Assembly (NCBI GenBank): GCA_002350845.1
Contig: DEFL01000013.1
Coordinates: 1 to 64,000, forward strand
Length of the DNA stretch: 64,000 nucleotides
Direction of reading: 5' to 3'
DNA from: Christensenella sp. UBA2853
Lineage (GTDB): Bacteria; Bacillota; Clostridia; Christensenellales; Aristaeellaceae
Positions 17,165 through 25,776 of this stretch are shown piece after piece. The notes under the pieces were generated by a model. It did no database searches. It was given only the letters and a program-made list of their open reading frames with translations, and was not told the origin of the DNA. The position numbers and the translations under genes are program-made. Numbering within the stretch: position 1 is the stretch's first letter; every line of letters begins with the position of its first letter.

Positions 17165-18271
17165 TCAGAGTTTCTGCACAAGGGCGAGCATTCGATTTTT
17201 ATATTCCTCCTCGCCGGTCACTTCCCGGATGACTTTCAGTTCTTCCGGGATCACCGTGTCATTGGAAGGCGCATACTGGAAAAGGATGGCTTTGTCCTCT
17301 GAGAAAGGATAGACATCCACTTCATACCTGCATGTGTCCGCGATAAAACGATATTTGTTCTTGCGCACATGATGAAGCGCAGAATCCGATTCCATCAGGT
17401 ATTTCACATACTGCTTTTCCGAGATCGGTTTCTCTGTCACCCACTTCGCGCCATCCTCGCGGGTGTGCTTTTCCGTATAGAAATACAGATAGTCTTCCCC
17501 GTTCTTCTGCTGCCGAATACGGCGCTCCACACCGGGCTGGGTTACCACCAGATAGCTCTGCATCATGTCCAGCATCACTGCATTGTACTTCTTTTTGAGC
17601 TGCTCCAGGTCCGGCATCTCAATCAGGAACTTCCGTTTGGCCACCATAGGCTCCGGCTCACCGAGAACACGATAGATTTCACGCATGGCGCGGTTCATCT
17701 TCTGCTCAAAATCGTCGGAGTTATCAATGATATGCAGATTGGGATGCCCGCTCCAGGCCCTGAGTGTCCGGTCATCCATTTCTCTTGCATACTCCAGCGA
17801 TTCCGTCCGTGCTTCATTGGCCAGATTGTAGGCAAATTCCGCACCTTTGGCGCAGGTGACCAGATGAAGCACTGCATCATATCCTGCAAGGACAGAGGCC
17901 TCTGTTCTGCCGTCGAAATGTGACAGAACCTCCGCGAATTCTTCATCGGAGATATATGCCTTATCATCCATCAGTGCGCGGTCATAAATAATGAGGATGT
18001 TGTCCTCATTGACAATCTGTGCCGCATCAAGGGCAAGCTTCTCCTTGTGAATCTGATCAGCGATCACAAAATCCTGAAAAGCCAGCATGCTCATACAGTT
18101 GCCGAAAGGCCGGATTCCAAAGCCGGAAATCAGTTCTGTAGCCGTTTCAGGGATGGTGAAAACACGCCATCCTTCTTCCTGTTTAAACTCATGCAGAATC
18201 CGGCTGATCAATGTCGTCTTACCACCAGCAGGGCCGCCCGTCAGAACAATTTTCGTGATTTTTTTGCTCAT
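17165..18271 (-). CDS. AAA_28 ATPase fused to a CYTH-like domain (Ttd14-like)
   Basis: This 368-residue protein has two domains. The N-terminal 200 residues form a NadR/Ttd14-type P-loop NTPase (AAA_28): Walker A GGPAGGKTT at 12-20, an IPETATELI switch, and the DRALMD stretch near 97. From about residue 212 a CYTH/triphosphate-tunnel-like domain begins with KRKFLIEMP and continues with ERRIRQQ, YLYFYTEK and RYEVDVYPF, alternating charged strands expected for a tunnel. The layout matches the Ttd14 group, whose bacterial role is unknown. It overlaps the upstream HAD gene by four bases (ATGA), so the two products are made together. A kinase or GTP/triphosphate sensor role is inference. Confidence 0.8.
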   Translation of the reverse strand: MSKKITKIVLTGGPAGGKTTLISRILHEFKQEEGWRVFTIPETATELISGFGIRPFGNCMSMLAFQDFVIADQIHKEKLALDAAQIVNEDNILIIYDRALMDDKAYISDEEFAEVLSHFDGRTEASVLAGYDAVLHLVTCAKGAEFAYNLANEARTESLEYAREMDDRTLRAWSGHPNLHIIDNSDDFEQKMNRAMREIYRVLGEPEPMVAKRKFLIEMPDLEQLKKKYNAVMLDMMQSYLVVTQPGVERRIRQQKNGEDYLYFYTEKHTREDGAKWVTEKPISEKQYVKYLMESDSALHHVRKNKYRFIADTCRYEVDVYPFSEDKAILFQYAPSNDTVIPEELKVIREVTGEEEYKNRMLALVQKL

Positions 18272-18942
18272 TGCTTTTTCTCCTCTTCAGAAAACAGCCA
18301 TTGGTTCAGTTCGGTAATGCGTTTAAAATACAGGTCACAGTTGTTTCGCATAAACGACTCAATTTCCGGAATATCATTCGCCCAGCCGGCTGCGGCAAAC
18401 GGCACATGCACTTTTCGGGCCATGTCATAACCCGGCTTCAGGTCATCCAGAACCAGCATTTCTTCCGGCTGAAGATGGTAGGTCTCCATGATCTGCTCAA
18501 GCGGCCAGCTGTTGGGCTTGCGCTTGTCCGGAGGGCATTCCCACCCGAAGATCATGTCCGGCTCGGGAAGGTTATTTTCCCGATAATCCCTGAGAATATT
18601 GTCTCTGTAGGAATGAGATATCACACAGAGTATGCCGCCTTCTGCCTTCTGTCTGAGAAGAATATCCCGCATGCCGGGGTATACTTTCGGTATATGATGC
18701 TGCACGTATTCATTCCAATAGGTCTGTTCATGCATCATCTGTTCCTGGGTCATGCCAACTTCTTTCCCGAAAAACGCGACAACGCCGGGATCAAAATTCT
18801 TCAGGAAGTAATGTTCCAGCGTGCAGGTATAATTTGGAAAGTACTCTGCACAATACTGAACAAAGCAGGGATAATGCACGGTTGCCGTTGAATTGACAAC
18901 AGTGTCATCATGATCCACTATCAGGCATCGGTACTTCAGCAA
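18268..18942 (-). CDS. HAD superfamily hydrolase
   Basis: This 224-residue phosphatase-like HAD protein has motif I VDHDDTVVNS (nucleophile Asp and DxDxT), motif II VISHSYRD, motif III Lys in KRKPNSWP, and motif IV VLDDLKPG. The cap is helical, as in phosphoglycolate phosphatase-like enzymes. The start is set at the TTG at 18942, because GGAGGAG lies six bases upstream and the first HAD strand follows at once. The frame is open for 60 more codons but lacks a ribosome site there. It is translationally coupled to the AAA-CYTH gene. Confidence 0.82.
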   Translation of the reverse strand: MLKYRCLIVDHDDTVVNSTATVHYPCFVQYCAEYFPNYTCTLEHYFLKNFDPGVVAFFGKEVGMTQEQMMHEQTYWNEYVQHHIPKVYPGMRDILLRQKAEGGILCVISHSYRDNILRDYRENNLPEPDMIFGWECPPDKRKPNSWPLEQIMETYHLQPEEMLVLDDLKPGYDMARKVHVPFAAAGWANDIPEIESFMRNNCDLYFKRITELNQWLFSEEEKKQ

Positions 18943-19001
18943 TATGGCTCCTCCGTTCAGGCGCTTGTTTCCCATTCCACAGCGACAGGTTTGACAGTGC
19001 G

Positions 19002-19031
19002 AGGATATCATATTTTCTGCGGTTTGGTCAA
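19002..19031 (-). promoter_or_regulatory. Possible promoter of the HAD gene
   Basis: TTGACC (19026-19031), an 18-base spacer and TATCCT (19002-19007) on the minus strand, about 60 bases upstream of the TTG start. Confidence 0.4.
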
Positions 19032-19142
19032 TCTTTTTTCCGCCCCTGCCAACCATCATGCAACGGCTTCTATGTCCGAACCATGTTCCATTGCATTTCC
19101 CGTTACTGTATAGCAGACCCATTTCTATGCTTCGATGTCTTC

Positions 19143-19180
19143 AACGGCAGGTATGCGTACGCAGCCTGCCGTTTGTTTTC
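19143..19180 (+). terminator. Orphan rho-independent terminator hairpin
   Basis: AACGGCAGG/CCTGCCGTT, a 9-bp stem with a 13-base loop that itself holds the palindrome TGCGTACGCA, followed by TGTTTTC. No plus-strand gene lies before it; the neighbour on that side is on the minus strand. Confidence 0.55.
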
Positions 19181-19273
19181 TGCATTTGAAGCAGATTTCC
19201 GTCTGCTTGATGCGCCGCGAAGGTGAAAGCCTGTGTAAAATTATATTATTTTATCCCTAAAAGTGATTTATTC

Positions 19274-19302
19274 TTTACGAAAACCGGGAAAAGTACTATA
19301 AT
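19274..19302 (+). promoter_or_regulatory. Promoter of the second FbpABC-type importer
   Basis: TTTACG (19274-19279), a 17-base spacer and TATAAT (19297-19302), 35 bases upstream of the binding-protein ATG. Confidence 0.75.
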
Positions 19303-19337
19303 ACAGAAAACACATCTTCATAAGGAGGTTCCATTCC

Positions 19338-20393
19338 ATGAAAAAGTTTGTATCTTTTGTATTGGCTCTTGTCATGCTGCTGTCTGTATGCGCATTCGCA
19401 ATGGCTGAAGGCGCAAACACCAAAGGCACCGGTGTTGAACTGACCGTCTACACAAACTCCGGTTCTTCCGGACGTGCGGACTGGCTTCGTGAGCGCGCAG
19501 CTCAGGACGGCTTCAAACTGACCATCGTTGAAGAAGGCGCCGGTGCAGTCCAGCAGCGTCTGATTAACGAAGGCGCAGCCACCCCCTGCGACGTCGTTTT
19601 CGGTCTCAACGCCATCATCTGGAACGATCTGATCTCCCGCGACATCATCGCCAAGATCGATGCTCCCTCCTGGGCATCCGAAGTCAGCGAAGGTCTGAAT
19701 GATCCCAATGGTTACTACTATGCCATCGTGAAGCAGGCCATTCTCCTTGCTTATGATACCAACCAGGTTGCTCCTGAAGATGCTCCGAAGGACTGGCCTG
19801 ATCTCTGGGAAAACGAAAAGTTCTGGACCAAGTATGAATCCCAGATCAAGCTGACCGGCGGCACCACCCGCAACGTCCTTGCCGGCATCCTGACCCGTTA
19901 CATTGATCCCAACGGCGAGCTGGGCATCTCCGATGAAGGCTGGGCCGCTATTAAAGCTTTCTTTGCTCATGGCACTCCTGTGGAAGACGGCGTCGATCTC
20001 TATGCTCAGATCGTGAACGAATCCTCCCCTGTTCTGATGGGTCAGATGTGGTCCTCCGGTGCTGACCAGTACGATGAGAAGTACGGCACCAAGACCGGCT
20101 ATGCTGTTCCCGAATGCGGCATTCCTTATGCTGTGGAAGGCGTTGCTGTCATCAAGACCACCAAGAACATGGACGAAGCACTCCGCTTTGTTGAATGGTT
20201 CGGTTCTGCTCAGATCCAGGGTGAATGGAGCGAACAGTTCAAGACCATGCCGGCAAACGAAAAGGCTGCCGATAAGGCTCCTGCCAGCCAGATCGAAATG
20301 TGCTCCATTCCTGCACAGAATATCGACTGGGCACTGGTTGCTGCCAATATCGATGCCTGGTGCGAAAAGATCATGCTCGAATACATGCAGTAA
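19338..20393 (+). CDS. Extracellular solute-binding protein, family 1
   Basis: This 351-residue exported binding protein has a signal peptide of about 23 residues ending AFAMA before EG. The mature part begins ELTVYTNSGSSGR and continues with GAGAVQQRLINEGAATPCDVVFG and a KDWPDLW stretch, as in binders of ferric iron, phosphonates or similar anions. TAAGGAGG lies upstream of the ATG. The operon continues with ATPase, permease and a glycerophosphodiesterase-like gene, suggesting a phosphodiester or related ligand. Codon use suggests high expression. Confidence 0.9.
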   Translation: MKKFVSFVLALVMLLSVCAFAMAEGANTKGTGVELTVYTNSGSSGRADWLRERAAQDGFKLTIVEEGAGAVQQRLINEGAATPCDVVFGLNAIIWNDLISRDIIAKIDAPSWASEVSEGLNDPNGYYYAIVKQAILLAYDTNQVAPEDAPKDWPDLWENEKFWTKYESQIKLTGGTTRNVLAGILTRYIDPNGELGISDEGWAAIKAFFAHGTPVEDGVDLYAQIVNESSPVLMGQMWSSGADQYDEKYGTKTGYAVPECGIPYAVEGVAVIKTTKNMDEALRFVEWFGSAQIQGEWSEQFKTMPANEKAADKAPASQIEMCSIPAQNIDWALVAANIDAWCEKIMLEYMQ

Positions 20394-20450
20394 TAATTCC
20401 AAGCGCATTCAGTACGCTGCCTGGAATGGCATGTGCATCATGTAATGCCT

Positions 20451-20480
20451 GGGGCAAGGACTTCCTTGCCCCGTTTTTTT
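20451..20480 (+). terminator. Intra-operon terminator after the second binding-protein gene
   Basis: GGGGCAAGG/CCTTGCCCC, a 9-bp stem with a four-base loop, followed by GTTTTTTT. It sits between the binding-protein gene and the ATPase gene. No separate promoter is evident for the latter, so readthrough is expected. Confidence 0.88.
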
Positions 20481-20520
20481 CAAAAAGATACATTTTAATG
20501 AAAAGGATGGAGGCCACCAC

Positions 20521-21531
20521 ATGATTCGTTTGGACGGCATTGAGGTGCGTTTCGGCGATTTTACCGCACTGAAGGATATCAATATTCACGTTAAAGAAGG
20601 AGAATTCTACACTTTTCTCGGACCTTCCGGCTGCGGAAAAACAACCACACTGCGCACAATCACCGGCTTTATCGAGCCGGTCAAGGGAACCGTCACTGTA
20701 AAAGGCAAAGACCTCACCCATGTCCCGGTGGAAAAGCGCAATATCGGCATGGTCTTTCAGAACTATGCTCTTTTCCCCAGCATGAGTGTGTATGAAAACA
20801 TTGCCTTCGGCATGCGGGTCAAGAAAGTCAACAAGACAGACATCGACCGCCGCGTGAAAGAAATGGCCGCCAAAGTTGACCTCACCGATCAGCAGCTCGG
20901 CCGCAAAGTGGCTGAACTGAGCGGTGGTCAGCAGCAGCGTGTCGCCATTGCCCGTGCACTGGTGAATAATCCCGAAATCATTTGTCTTGATGAACCCCTT
21001 TCCAACCTGGACGCCAAGCTTCGTGTGCAGCTGCGCGGCGAACTGAAGGAAATGCAGCGCAAGTTTGGCATCACCACGGTCTATGTTACGCATGACCAGG
21101 AAGAAGCGCTGACACTCTCCGACTGCATCGCCGTATTCAACAAAGGCTTTATCGAACAGATTGGCACCCCCAATGAAATCTATTCTGCTTCCAAGACTGA
21201 ATTCGTCTGCAATTTTATCGGTGATATCAATAAGCTCTCCCCTGTCACCGTTGCCAAAATCAATTCGCAGACCGGCCGCAGCCTGAATCCGGAAGCTGCC
21301 ACCTATATCCGGCTGGAACGCATTCACGTCAATGAGCCCCATGTTCAGGGCCGTGCTGTTCTTCCTGCCAAAGTCATCGGTGCCGAATACTTCGGCCTGT
21401 ACATCAAGTATCTTCTCGATCTGGAAGGCCAGACACTCAAATGCATTGACAAGAATGACGGCCGCCAGTATCTCAAGTCCGGCGATCAGGTGGAAGTCGC
21501 CATTGATCCTGCCGATCTGATGGTGTATTGA
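20521..21531 (+). CDS. ABC importer ATPase, PotA/FbpC type
   Basis: This 336-residue ATPase has Walker A GPSGCGKT (34-41), Q-loop VFQNYALFPS, signature LSGGQQQR, Walker B ICLDEPLSNLDAK and H-loop YVTHDQEEA. A C-terminal TOBE-like segment runs from about residue 240. The start ATG is seven bases after GGAGG. It is related to, but clearly distinct from, the ATPase at 4526-5605. The permease gene begins 11 bases after the stop. Confidence 0.93.
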   Translation: MIRLDGIEVRFGDFTALKDINIHVKEGEFYTFLGPSGCGKTTTLRTITGFIEPVKGTVTVKGKDLTHVPVEKRNIGMVFQNYALFPSMSVYENIAFGMRVKKVNKTDIDRRVKEMAAKVDLTDQQLGRKVAELSGGQQQRVAIARALVNNPEIICLDEPLSNLDAKLRVQLRGELKEMQRKFGITTVYVTHDQEEALTLSDCIAVFNKGFIEQIGTPNEIYSASKTEFVCNFIGDINKLSPVTVAKINSQTGRSLNPEAATYIRLERIHVNEPHVQGRAVLPAKVIGAEYFGLYIKYLLDLEGQTLKCIDKNDGRQYLKSGDQVEVAIDPADLMVY

Positions 21532-21542
21532 GGAGGCAAGTT

Positions 21543-23294
21543 ATGCAAGCGATTAAAGTTCCGTTGAAAACCAGGCTTGCACGCATGACACCGGGACAGA
21601 TGATCATGTTCGGTATTCTGGCTGCCATCTTCATCTGGTTCATCATGGCGTGCATGATTCTGCCAATCCTGAACCTTCTCAAAACCGTCTTTTTTGAGGG
21701 CGGGAAACTTTCAGTCGATGCTTTCCAGAAACTGCTGAAGTCCTCGCGTGCCATGAAGGCCCTGAGGAATTCCTTTATCCTCGCACCAACCCTCTCGATT
21801 ACAGTCGGTTTTGTTGGAATCTCACTGGTACTGATCACAGAATACTTTGATATCAAAGGTTCCAAGATTCTGCGCCTGGGCTACCTGACCACGCTGATTT
21901 ACGGAGGCGTCACACTGGTCTCCGGTTATAAGTTCATTTACAGCAACACCGGTGTTCTGACCAATCTTATGGCCAGCATCTTCCCCAACATGAACAGGAA
22001 CTGGTTTACCGGATACTGGGCCGTGCTGTTCGTCATGACCTTCAGCTGCACCAGCAATCATATGATCTTCCTGCGCAACGCCATGCGTTCCGTGGACTTC
22101 CAGACAGTGGAAGCTGCACGCAATATGGGTGCAAGCCAGTGGTATATTCTGCGCAGGGTTGTTCTGCCGGTCCTGCTGCCCAGCCTTTTCGCCGTCACCA
22201 TCCTGACCTTCATTACCGGTCTGTGCGCAATGAGTGCACCGCTTCTGGTCGGCGGGAAAGATTTTCAGACCATCAACCCCATGATCAAACAGTTTGCTGA
22301 TATGACAACCACCAGCGCAAAGTCACTATCAGCCACACTGTCCCTCGTCCTGGGTCTGGCCACGATGATCCTGCTTGCCATTCTGACCGCCATTGAGCGT
22401 CGTGGACACTATATGTCTGTTTCCAAGGTGAAGACCAAGATTGTCAAGCAGAAGATCACGAATCCCGTCGTGAACGTGCTCGTGCATATTTATGCTTATG
22501 TACTGTTTGTCATCTACGTCATCCCGGTCGTTCTGATTGTTCTCTTCTCCTTCTCAGACTCAGCGCATATCCAGATGCGGCAGCTCGATTTCAGTACATT
22601 TTCTCTGCAGAACTATGTCCAGCTGCTCAGTCAGAATACTGCCTACAGACCGTTTGTTGTTTCCATTGTGTATTCTGCGCTCGCAGCGATTATTGTTGGT
22701 GCACTGGTCATTGTGGCCTGCCGCTACATTCAGAAGCGCCGCAACAGTGTTTCTGCGACAGCCCTTGAATACAGCCTGATGCTCCCCTGGCTCCTGCCTT
22801 CTACCATGATCGCTCTGAGCCTGATGCTGGCCTTTAACCAGCCGCGGTGGTACATGTTCAACCAGCCGCTGATTGCAACGCTTCAGCTGCTGCTGATCGG
22901 CTACATTATTGTCAAGCTGCCCTTTACCATGCGCATGACCAAGGCCGCTTTCTTTGGATTGGACGATGCCCTGGAAGATGCCTCCCGTAACCTCGGAGCG
23001 AGCGGCCTGTACACATTCCGCCGGGTCATTTTCCCGGTGCTTCTGCCTACAGTGCTTGCCATTGCTGCCCTGAACTTTAACGGACTGCTAACAGACTATG
23101 ATATTTCAGCTTTCCTGCATCATCCGGCCAATCCCACGCTTGGTGTCAAAATCAAGAGCCTGACCGAAGAAATGGGCAACAGTTCTGATGGTGTTGCACT
23201 CACCTTCGTCTATGCCGTACTGATGATGATCATCTCCGCTGTTGTGCTGTATCTGGTCTATGGCCGCGGAAGCCGTGACGACCTGAAAGGATAA
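21543..23294 (+). CDS. ABC importer permease, fused two-domain FbpB type
   Basis: This 583-residue integral membrane protein is built of two MetI-like halves, with about 12 membrane helices. The two ATPase-contacting loops are VEAARNMGASQW and LEDASRNLGASG, each followed by a RRVVLPVLLPS-like segment. The ATG at 21543 is used because AGGAGG (21531-21536) overlaps the ATPase stop and is six bases upstream; the in-frame TTG at 21528 lies before this site. It is followed by the GDPD-like gene after five bases. Confidence 0.92.
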   Translation: MQAIKVPLKTRLARMTPGQMIMFGILAAIFIWFIMACMILPILNLLKTVFFEGGKLSVDAFQKLLKSSRAMKALRNSFILAPTLSITVGFVGISLVLITEYFDIKGSKILRLGYLTTLIYGGVTLVSGYKFIYSNTGVLTNLMASIFPNMNRNWFTGYWAVLFVMTFSCTSNHMIFLRNAMRSVDFQTVEAARNMGASQWYILRRVVLPVLLPSLFAVTILTFITGLCAMSAPLLVGGKDFQTINPMIKQFADMTTTSAKSLSATLSLVLGLATMILLAILTAIERRGHYMSVSKVKTKIVKQKITNPVVNVLVHIYAYVLFVIYVIPVVLIVLFSFSDSAHIQMRQLDFSTFSLQNYVQLLSQNTAYRPFVVSIVYSALAAIIVGALVIVACRYIQKRRNSVSATALEYSLMLPWLLPSTMIALSLMLAFNQPRWYMFNQPLIATLQLLLIGYIIVKLPFTMRMTKAAFFGLDDALEDASRNLGASGLYTFRRVIFPVLLPTVLAIAALNFNGLLTDYDISAFLHHPANPTLGVKIKSLTEEMGNSSDGVALTFVYAVLMMIISAVVLYLVYGRGSRDDLKG

Positions 23295-23299
23295 TACCG

Positions 23300-24175
23300 A
23301 TGGCATTTGGAAAAGAGCAATACAGGGAAATCAATGAACTTCTGAACGCCAAGTTCGAAGAAAAAAAAGTCCTGATCTGTGCCCATCGGGGCAGCTGGCA
23401 TGGCAATGTCATTCAGAATACGACCATGGCCTACAAAGCTGCCCTGATGCAGGGCGCTGACATTGTAGAAACTGATACCACGGCTTCGTATGACGGTGAA
23501 GTATTCTCCATCCATGACGGCGTGGAACCGCGCCTGTTCGGCTGGAACAAAAACAGTGCGCACCTGTCGGCCGATCAGATTTCCGCTTTTCATCCGCTCA
23601 ATGGACTGGGCGAACCCAGCTCTCATCATATTCAGAAGCTTGAAGAAGTGTTCGACTTCCTGTGTCATGACGAACTCATCAACATTGACCGCACCTGGCG
23701 CGCTGCGGGAAAAGTCCCTGCTCTTCTGGATCAACACCCGCACATGCTCAGGCAGGCCATACTGAAAGCCCCTCTGTCCCATCGGGAGATCCTGGATCAG
23801 CTGGAAAATCACCCGGTCAAGTATATGTTTATGCCCATCTGTTATTCACTCGCCGATGTCGAAGAAGCGCTTGCCTACAGGAATCTCAACATGGTCGGTG
23901 TTGAACTGATTGCCTTCAGCAATGACGATGAGCTGTTCAGTGATGAAGCCATCCGGTACATTCACAGTAAAAACCTGTTCACCTGGGTCAACGCACTGAC
24001 GCTGACCGATGTTCCGCCCTACAAGCCGCTGTACGGTGATCTGGACGATGATATTTCCATTCTCGAAGGGCCTGATCGCGGCTGGGGCCGGCTTTTCGAT
24101 AAGCAGATCGATGTCATTCAGACCGACTGGCCAGCTCTTGTAAAGAACTACCGCTTCGGGCGGATCGGCTGCTAA
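23300..24175 (+). CDS. Glycerophosphodiester phosphodiesterase family protein
   Basis: This 291-residue TIM-barrel enzyme hydrolyses glycerophosphodiesters to an alcohol and glycerol-3-phosphate in typical members. The catalytic motifs are present: CAHRGSWHGN (His-Arg), GADIVETDTT (Glu and Asp metal ligands) and SIHDG (second catalytic His). The C-terminal VIQTDWP motif is also typical. No signal peptide is seen, so it is cytoplasmic. It starts five bases after the permease gene and is surely cotranscribed with the importer, which points to a phosphodiester as cargo. Confidence 0.87.
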   Translation: MAFGKEQYREINELLNAKFEEKKVLICAHRGSWHGNVIQNTTMAYKAALMQGADIVETDTTASYDGEVFSIHDGVEPRLFGWNKNSAHLSADQISAFHPLNGLGEPSSHHIQKLEEVFDFLCHDELINIDRTWRAAGKVPALLDQHPHMLRQAILKAPLSHREILDQLENHPVKYMFMPICYSLADVEEALAYRNLNMVGVELIAFSNDDELFSDEAIRYIHSKNLFTWVNALTLTDVPPYKPLYGDLDDDISILEGPDRGWGRLFDKQIDVIQTDWPALVKNYRFGRIGC

Positions 24176-24197
24176 CCATTCTGTTTTCAAGTGCAGG

Positions 24198-24234
24198 AAG
24201 GGCCGAACGGATCCATTTCCGTCCGGCCCTTTAT
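24198..24234 (+). terminator. Terminator after the GDPD gene (first hairpin)
   Basis: AAGGGCCG-A-ACGG pairs with CCGT-C-CGGCCCTT (one mismatch), with an eight-base loop and a weak T-tract (TTTAT). Confidence 0.6.
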
Positions 24235-24268
24235 CTGCTTCTGAGTCAAATCATCATCCACAGATAAG

Positions 24269-24313
24269 AGAAACGCCTGCTGATCATCCTTTCAGCAGGC
24301 GTTTCTGTTTTTC
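24269..24313 (+). terminator. Strong terminator between convergent operons
   Basis: A 15-bp perfect stem (24269-24283 with 24292-24306) with an eight-base loop, followed by GTTTTTCTC. It separates the importer operon from the minus-strand partner-switching/ABC operon. Confidence 0.9.
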
Positions 24314-24351
24314 TCCTGAAAAGAACATGCTCCTATGCGGAAGCATGCACT

Positions 24352-25776
24352 TTACCGCTTATCCTTGTCAATAAACTCCAGGGTAATGACTGTAAAAAGC
24401 GCATAGATGAGGGTGAAGAAGATGATGCTGAACCAGTAAGACAGAATATTGTCCTCCGTTCTTTCATACGCCTCAACACGGCTGACCGCAGCGGTCTGTG
24501 TCCGAACGAGATCCTTGATTTTTTCTTCTCCCACCAGTTCCATCAGACGGCCCACAGTGGTCCGAACGGTGACGTTCTCCCCTCTGCGGCTCTGCGCGTC
24601 CGGACTGACAGCGATGATGTCGATCAGTTCACCCACTGTCGTCTGTCTGCCAATGACCACATCTTTCACATCTTCAATCATGGATTCCAGTTCAAACCGG
24701 TCGATCAGTTCACCTGCTTTGACCGGTCCACCGTCTGCACCGCGAAGAAGCTGGGAATTTTCAAGGAATGTCCTGACCAGAGCCGCCTCAGGGCTTGCTG
24801 AGGCTCCTTCTGCATTTCCGCCGATGAGTGCGTCCATCAGCGGGCCGACCTCTACGGGCTGTTCCCGGAACTGCTGATAGGCAGCGGAAGAACTGATCAT
24901 ACTCCATGCATTCCCAACAGTTGTGGTCGCATCCACTTCCCTGCTCCGAATCGCAGCAACCAGTTGATTGTCTCCATTGGAGAGATAATCCAGAATCTGG
25001 CCGACCGTTGCTGTGCCGCCGATTTCCTTGTCCTTCAACTTGACGAGTGTCGACCACGCTGTATCCATCGGTGCATTGTTATAGTCGGCCTGTGCAGCAA
25101 TACATTTGAGTGCATAGTTCGAAATGGTAAACTGGGAAATGCTTTCAGACCATGCAGGAAGTGAGAAAATGCCGCCGGAAAAAACCAGCTGAAAAATCAG
25201 AACAAACGGCATGACGGTCATTGCTGTGGTCGTCGTATGTGCAAGAGACGATATCCACAGTGACAGCATGTCCGAGGCATACGAGATCAGGAACAGGGTA
25301 AACGCAAGATCGACAATCAGCCATGGCGTGAATAATCCTTTTGCAGGGAACTGCACTCCGACATACCTGAATACCACAACGGTCAGGATGGACTGTGCCA
25401 GGCAGAGCAGTGCCTGATAAATCATATGTGCACAGACATAAGAAGAGATATGCATGCCCGAACGGTGCTCACGTTTGATAATCGGCCGCTCGCGGCAGAT
25501 CGCCTGAATGGAGTTGAAGCAGCCATTCCAGATCGCCACACACGTCAGGGCAAATGCGCCCATCAGATCGCCTTCCATGTTCAGGAAAAACTTTTTTCTG
25601 ACGACCATGGCGACAAGGGCCGCAATCAGTGCAGCCATGGGCAGCACTTTCCAGTCATTTTCATAGACGAACATGCGCAGCATCTTTCCCAGATAAATGC
25701 GGACCTGTGCAAGGCGCCCGCGATGCCGCATCCTATAACTATGTCTCCGCCTTCCTTCGGCGTTTACTTCAGCCAT
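24352..25776 (-). CDS. ABC-2 type permease with a repeat-containing extracytoplasmic domain
   Basis: This 474-residue membrane protein is the partner of the ABCG-like ATPase. Predicted membrane helices are near 44-60, 72-90, 119-138, 149-170, 186-205 and 444-468, matching the six-helix ABC-2/ABCG half-transporter. Between helices 5 and 6 an unusually long loop of about 235 residues carries six copies of a (T/E)-V-G-x-L-(I/M)-(D/E) motif, at about 257, 286, 309, 353, 380 and 407. The ATG at 25776 follows GGAGG by six bases and overlaps the ATPase gene by eight bases. An export or surface-sensing role is likely; the substrate is unknown. Confidence 0.82.
   Translation of the reverse strand: MAEVNAEGRRRHSYRMRHRGRLAQVRIYLGKMLRMFVYENDWKVLPMAALIAALVAMVVRKKFFLNMEGDLMGAFALTCVAIWNGCFNSIQAICRERPIIKREHRSGMHISSYVCAHMIYQALLCLAQSILTVVVFRYVGVQFPAKGLFTPWLIVDLAFTLFLISYASDMLSLWISSLAHTTTTAMTVMPFVLIFQLVFSGGIFSLPAWSESISQFTISNYALKCIAAQADYNNAPMDTAWSTLVKLKDKEIGGTATVGQILDYLSNGDNQLVAAIRSREVDATTTVGNAWSMISSSAAYQQFREQPVEVGPLMDALIGGNAEGASASPEAALVRTFLENSQLLRGADGGPVKAGELIDRFELESMIEDVKDVVIGRQTTVGELIDIIAVSPDAQSRRGENVTVRTTVGRLMELVGEEKIKDLVRTQTAAVSRVEAYERTEDNILSYWFSIIFFTLIYALFTVITLEFIDKDKR
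24532..25008 (-). repeat. Six degenerate 'TVGxLxD' protein repeats in the ABC-2 permease loop
   Basis: Motif copies TVGQILDYL, TVGNAWSMI, EVGPLMDAL, KAGELIDRF, TVGELIDII and TVGRLMELV are spaced 29, 23, 44, 27 and 27 residues apart. They lie in the extracytoplasmic loop and probably form a small repeat domain. Confidence 0.7.

Larger units (their letters stand above)
18943..19337. other. Intergenic region between the HAD gene and the second FbpABC-type operon
   Basis: These 395 bases contain no convincing coding frame. Visible signals are a minus-strand promoter (19002-19031), a plus-strand terminator-like hairpin with no gene before it (19143-19180), and the plus-strand promoter of the next operon (19274-19302). 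Confidence 0.6.
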
